Assembly (NCBI RefSeq): GCF_000017805.1 | Contig: NC_009767.1 | Coordinates: 4,443,001-4,507,000 of the forward strand | Origin: Roseiflexus castenholzii DSM 13941 | GTDB taxonomy: Bacteria > Chloroflexota > Chloroflexia > Chloroflexales > Roseiflexaceae | DNA length: 64,000 bases | Reading direction: 5' to 3' | Shown: positions 63,826-64,000 of the stretch, piece by piece | How positions within the stretch are numbered: position 1 is the first letter of the stretch | Layout: the number at the start of each line of letters is the position of its first letter | The notes under the pieces: generated by a model | Databases searched by the model: none | Told to the model about the DNA's origin: nothing | Seen by the model: the letters and a program-made list of their open reading frames with translations, nothing else | Made by a program: the position numbers and the translations under genes

Positions 63826-64000
63826 AGCGCCATGATACTCGAAGTGGGCGCTGTCCGTCCATGCTGCGGCTTCTGGAACGGCTGCGCTCTTCTCTGTGAC
63901 CTGGATCGTCACGCCACGGCTTCGCCAGCGCGAACGCCGTTGTGTTGTGCGTGACCGGCGCATACGGCGTCTGGTTGCAGAATGGAAACTGTCGTGCGCT
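63826..64000. other. Region upstream of the ligase gene at the window edge
   Basis: The ligase reading frame stays open here on the - strand, but the encoded Arg/Ser-rich segment has no family match I know. It may be leader sequence or part of a gene cut by the window end. Confidence 0.3.

Overview
The window reads as chromosome of a filamentous Chloroflexota bacterium, most likely Roseiflexus or a close relative. This is an inference from about 60% GC, many secreted or lipid-anchored proteins with Thr/Pro-rich linkers, multi-GAF histidine kinases, a chemoreceptor and prepilin peptidase without flagellar genes, and non-coding tracts full of short repeats. No photosynthesis, rRNA or tRNA gene was recognised.

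Layout. 1-4505 (+): coenzyme A and cell-wall housekeeping (coaBC end, a HEAT/SH3 membrane protein, mltG, aroE, prepilin peptidase). 4620-8195: a large secreted subtilase. 8196-9704: repeats. 9705-21523 (-): a signalling block with three multidomain histidine kinases, a Thr/Pro-rich surface protein, a UDP-sugar dehydrogenase and a zinc-ribbon membrane protein; no response regulator is present. 21685-30641: rarD, a ferredoxin/ccmE pair, a Crp/Fnr regulator, an FKBP isomerase, a GlcD-GlcE fusion and a cytochrome cd1 nitrite reductase (NirS) with an extra cytochrome c domain. 30996-39467: rfbB, a secreted amidase, comEC and a chemoreceptor. 40035-44690: a Uma2-type nuclease, a PIG-L deacetylase, a HEFQH metallopeptidase lipoprotein and a small membrane protein. 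45170-50531: a tightly packed lon / kinase / CoA-transferase / SEC-C operon. 50532-58579: three repeat arrays separating a GT-C-like membrane protein, a ribbon-helix-helix/VOC fusion and a histidine phosphatase. 58580-63825: a CAP-domain protein, an RDD protein, and a histone-deacetylase-like enzyme overlapping an ATP-dependent DNA ligase.

The most coherent functional unit is a predicted nitrite-respiration regulon. Near-identical CRP-type palindromes (TGTGA-N6-TCACA) lie about 30 bp upstream of -10 boxes before both the ferredoxin/ccmE operon and nirS. A Crp/Fnr protein encoded between them keeps the Arg-Glu-x3-Arg recognition pattern expected for such sites. The CcmE is the CxxxY variant, and the NirS would carry two c-type hemes plus d1.

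Other points of interest are an RHH-glyoxalase fusion with a perfect 7+7 bp operator in its own promoter, a MITE-like family with one intact copy flanked by a 7-bp duplication, and a 1.4-kb array built on repeated CCCACGTGGG palindromes with a higher-order duplication of about 579 bp.
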